Below are positions 62,775 through 64,000 of a stretch of 64,000 bases of DNA, one piece after another. The stretch lies in contig NZ_CP006019.1 in the NCBI RefSeq assembly GCF_000725425.1, positions 1,524,480 to 1,588,479 on the forward strand. Reading direction: 5' to 3'. This stretch comes from Palaeococcus pacificus DY20341. GTDB lineage: Archaea; Methanobacteriota_B; Thermococci; Thermococcales; Thermococcaceae. Both the position numbers and the translations under genes were made by a program. The notes beneath the pieces are model-generated. The model was given only the letters and a program-made list of their open reading frames with translations, ran no database searches and had not been told where the DNA came from. How positions within the stretch are numbered: the first letter of the stretch is position 1; every line of letters begins with the position of its first letter.

Positions 62775-62894
62775 CAAAATGGAGAAAATCTAATTTCTCC
62801 ATATAGTGAAGTCAACATTAGTTGGATCATTTGGATAATGAATTCATCATAAATGGAACATTCGTAAGTTCAAAAGATGGGAGGGGAGAGGAGT

Positions 62895-63275
62895 TTAAAC
62901 CCTATCAACAACCCTCTTTACTATCTCCTCAACCTGCTCGGCGACTTTCAGTAACTTCTCATTTTCTGCCACTTCCATAGCTTTCGTTGGTAGCATGGCA
63001 CTTACGTAAGTTTTTCCGCCTTTAATGTAAACTAAAATATTGCATGGTAAAAATGCCCCGCTGTCATAGTCGATTCCTATGAGCTGACTTGAGAATTTTG
63101 GATTGCATACACCTAAGATGACATACTCCTCCATGTCCAGACCAAGCTTCTCTTTAAACAGCTTATCAACTCTAATCTCGCTGAGCACCCCAAAGCCTTC
63201 CTTTTTGAGCTCTTCTTTGACTTTATCAACAGCTTTTTCAAAGCTCAGATTAGTCTCTTTCTTGTGGACATACAT
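62895..63275 (-). CDS. DUF302 family protein
   Basis: This 126-residue protein has the DUF302 pattern: FEKAVDKVKEELKKEGFGVLSEIRVDKLFKEKLGLDMEEYVILGVCNP, then SGAFLPCNILVY. The conserved Cys residues and a fold related to TbpA-type proteins are known, but the role is not. AGGTGATGT precedes the ATG. The 18-bp element 63322-63339 lies 47 nt upstream, exactly as for the Met/His-rich gene at 43284. It is adjacent to a metal ATPase gene in the same direction, so a metal-stress link is plausible. Confidence 0.85.
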   Translation of the reverse strand: MYVHKKETNLSFEKAVDKVKEELKKEGFGVLSEIRVDKLFKEKLGLDMEEYVILGVCNPKFSSQLIGIDYDSGAFLPCNILVYIKGGKTYVSAMLPTKAMEVAENEKLLKVAEQVEEIVKRVVDRV

Positions 63276-63321
63276 TTCACATCACCTACTTTATTGTTCA
63301 TGTTTACTTCTGATTTGAAAA

Positions 63322-63339
63322 GCTAATAGGCTTATTATT
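63322..63339 (-). promoter_or_regulatory. Shared 18-bp promoter element (copy 2)
   Basis: GCTAATAGGCTTATTATT is identical to 43331-43348 and is placed at the same distance (47 nt) from the start codon. The chance of both an 18-bp match and identical spacing is small, so a common regulator or promoter class is likely. Flanking sequences differ, which argues against a recent duplication. Confidence 0.6.
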
Positions 63340-63386
63340 ATCAAAATTGAAAGCAGAAAAGGGCAAAATTTTCAAAAATAAAAAAG

Positions 63387-64000
63387 CTACCTCAAAATCC
63401 TCATCGCGTTGAACACCGCTATCAGCGCAACTCCAACATCTGCAAACACTGCCTCCCACATTGTAGCCTCTCCAAGAATTCCAAGGCTTATGAAAGCCAG
63501 TTTAACCCCAAGGGCAAAGATTATGTTCTGCCACACTATCCTCTGTGTCTTTCTTGCGGTCTTTATGCCCATTGGTAGCTTTGAAGGCTTGTCGTCCATT
63601 ATAACTATGTCAGCCGTCTCTATAGCGGCATCACTTCCTAAAGCACCCATTGCAACTCCTACATCAGCCCTAGCTAAAACCGGCGCATCGTTTATTCCAT
63701 CGCCTACGAAAACTATTGTATCCTTTGGATCCTTTTTCTTTTCAAGCTCTTCAATAACCCTTACTTTGTCTTCTGGTAGCAACTCGGCATAAAACTCGTC
63801 CAATCCTATTTGTCTTGCTATCTCCTCTGCAACATCTTTGTTATCTCCAGTTACCATTACAACCTTTTTAACGCCTAAGCGCTTTAGCTCTCTCACGGCT
63901 TTTGGAGCATCTTCCTTTATCTCGTCAGATATAATTATGTAGCCTGCGTACTTTCCGTTAACGACCACATGAGCGACGGTTCCCTTTACGTGGCATGTAT
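63387..64000 (-). CDS. Heavy-metal P1B-ATPase, C-terminal part (5' end outside window)
   Basis: The frame is open to the window edge, about 204 residues being visible. It contains the end of the nucleotide-binding domain and the actuating hinge: [66 protein letters not shown]. Two final helices follow, the first with NIIFALGVKLAFISLG. The N+K segment NIIFALGVK and GALGSDAAIETADIV are typical of Zn/Cd/Co/Pb (ZntA-like) ATPases rather than copper ATPases. The CPx motif lies outside. The visible fragment is intact. Confidence 0.9.
   Translation of the reverse strand, partial: TCHVKGTVAHVVVNGKYAGYIIISDEIKEDAPKAVRELKRLGVKKVVMVTGDNKDVAEEIARQIGLDEFYAELLPEDKVRVIEELEKKKDPKDTIVFVGDGINDAPVLARADVGVAMGALGSDAAIETADIVIMDDKPSKLPMGIKTARKTQRIVWQNIIFALGVKLAFISLGILGEATMWEAVFADVGVALIAVFNAMRILR

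Overview
The window is chromosomal DNA from a hyperthermophilic archaeon of the order Thermococcales, most likely a low-G+C Thermococcus or a close relative (assigned from gene content, not from a database search). The signs are a 16S-tRNA-Ala-23S operon with an archaeal bulge-helix-bulge processing stem, strong GAGGTGAT-type ribosome binding sites, archaeal BRE/TATA promoters, Thermococcales-restricted families such as DUF257, and a tungsten formaldehyde ferredoxin oxidoreductase. I see no insertion sequence, CRISPR array or prophage.

Layout. 1-4.9 kb: rRNA operon on the minus strand, with the 23S 3' end outside the window. 4.9-10 kb: a PQ-loop protein, two DUF257 paralogues, a PEBP-family lipoprotein, a short-chain dehydrogenase, pyruvate kinase and a small export protein. 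10-17.5 kb: a tightly overlapping glycerol/glycerol-3-phosphate operon (alkyl-DHAP-synthase-like flavoprotein, GlpC-like Fe-S protein, BON-GlpA fusion, FAD/NAD oxidoreductase, DUF1667, glycerol-kinase-like FGGY kinase). 17.6-24.9 kb: a membrane and surface cluster of unknown function (two DUF2202 ferritin-like proteins, two copies of another unknown domain, a DUF4405 cytochrome-b-like protein, TM-plus-coil microproteins and an ArsR-type regulator), tied together by a near-identical 26-bp operator. 25-33.7 kb: a methyltransferase, a radical SAM PflX-like protein, for with a MoaD-like gene, an FmdE-FecCD metal/cofactor uptake operon and a NifX-like gene. 33.7-38.6 kb: a secreted glycosidase-like/beta-propeller protein and an arsenate/arsenite pair. 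38.6-43.3 kb: copper handling (CopA, CopR, a CcdA-like protein, a Met/His-rich protein). 43.4-46.6 kb: a methyltransferase, a MacB-like ABC exporter and a cytochrome b/b5 fusion. 46.8-50.4 kb: sulfur amino acid operon. 51-54.6 kb: Thi4, an unknown protein and CopB. 54.7-62.7 kb: the most remarkable locus, an ESCRT-like system. 62.9-64 kb: DUF302 and the C-terminal part of another metal ATPase.

How the genes work together. The 54.7-62.7 kb locus encodes three short charged helical proteins resembling ESCRT-III (CHMP/Snf7), a Vps4-type AAA ATPase with an MIT-like N-terminus, a membrane-anchored Ser/Thr kinase and a PP2C phosphatase, plus a long coiled-coil protein and an unknown protein. Kinase, ATPase, phosphatase and one filament-like subunit are abutting or overlapping genes, which suggests a membrane-remodelling machine under reversible phosphorylation. 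Elsewhere, repeated operators and promoter motifs suggest small regulons: CATATGTAA-N8-TTACATATG for the ferritin-like cluster, and an 18-bp element exactly 47 nt upstream of two start codons. Several proteins appear to carry heme-type histidines (DUF4405, cytochrome b5), which is unusual for a fermentative Thermococcales organism.

Starts were chosen from Shine-Dalgarno position. In many genes an upstream GTG or TTG lies inside the ribosome binding site itself and was rejected in favour of the next ATG.
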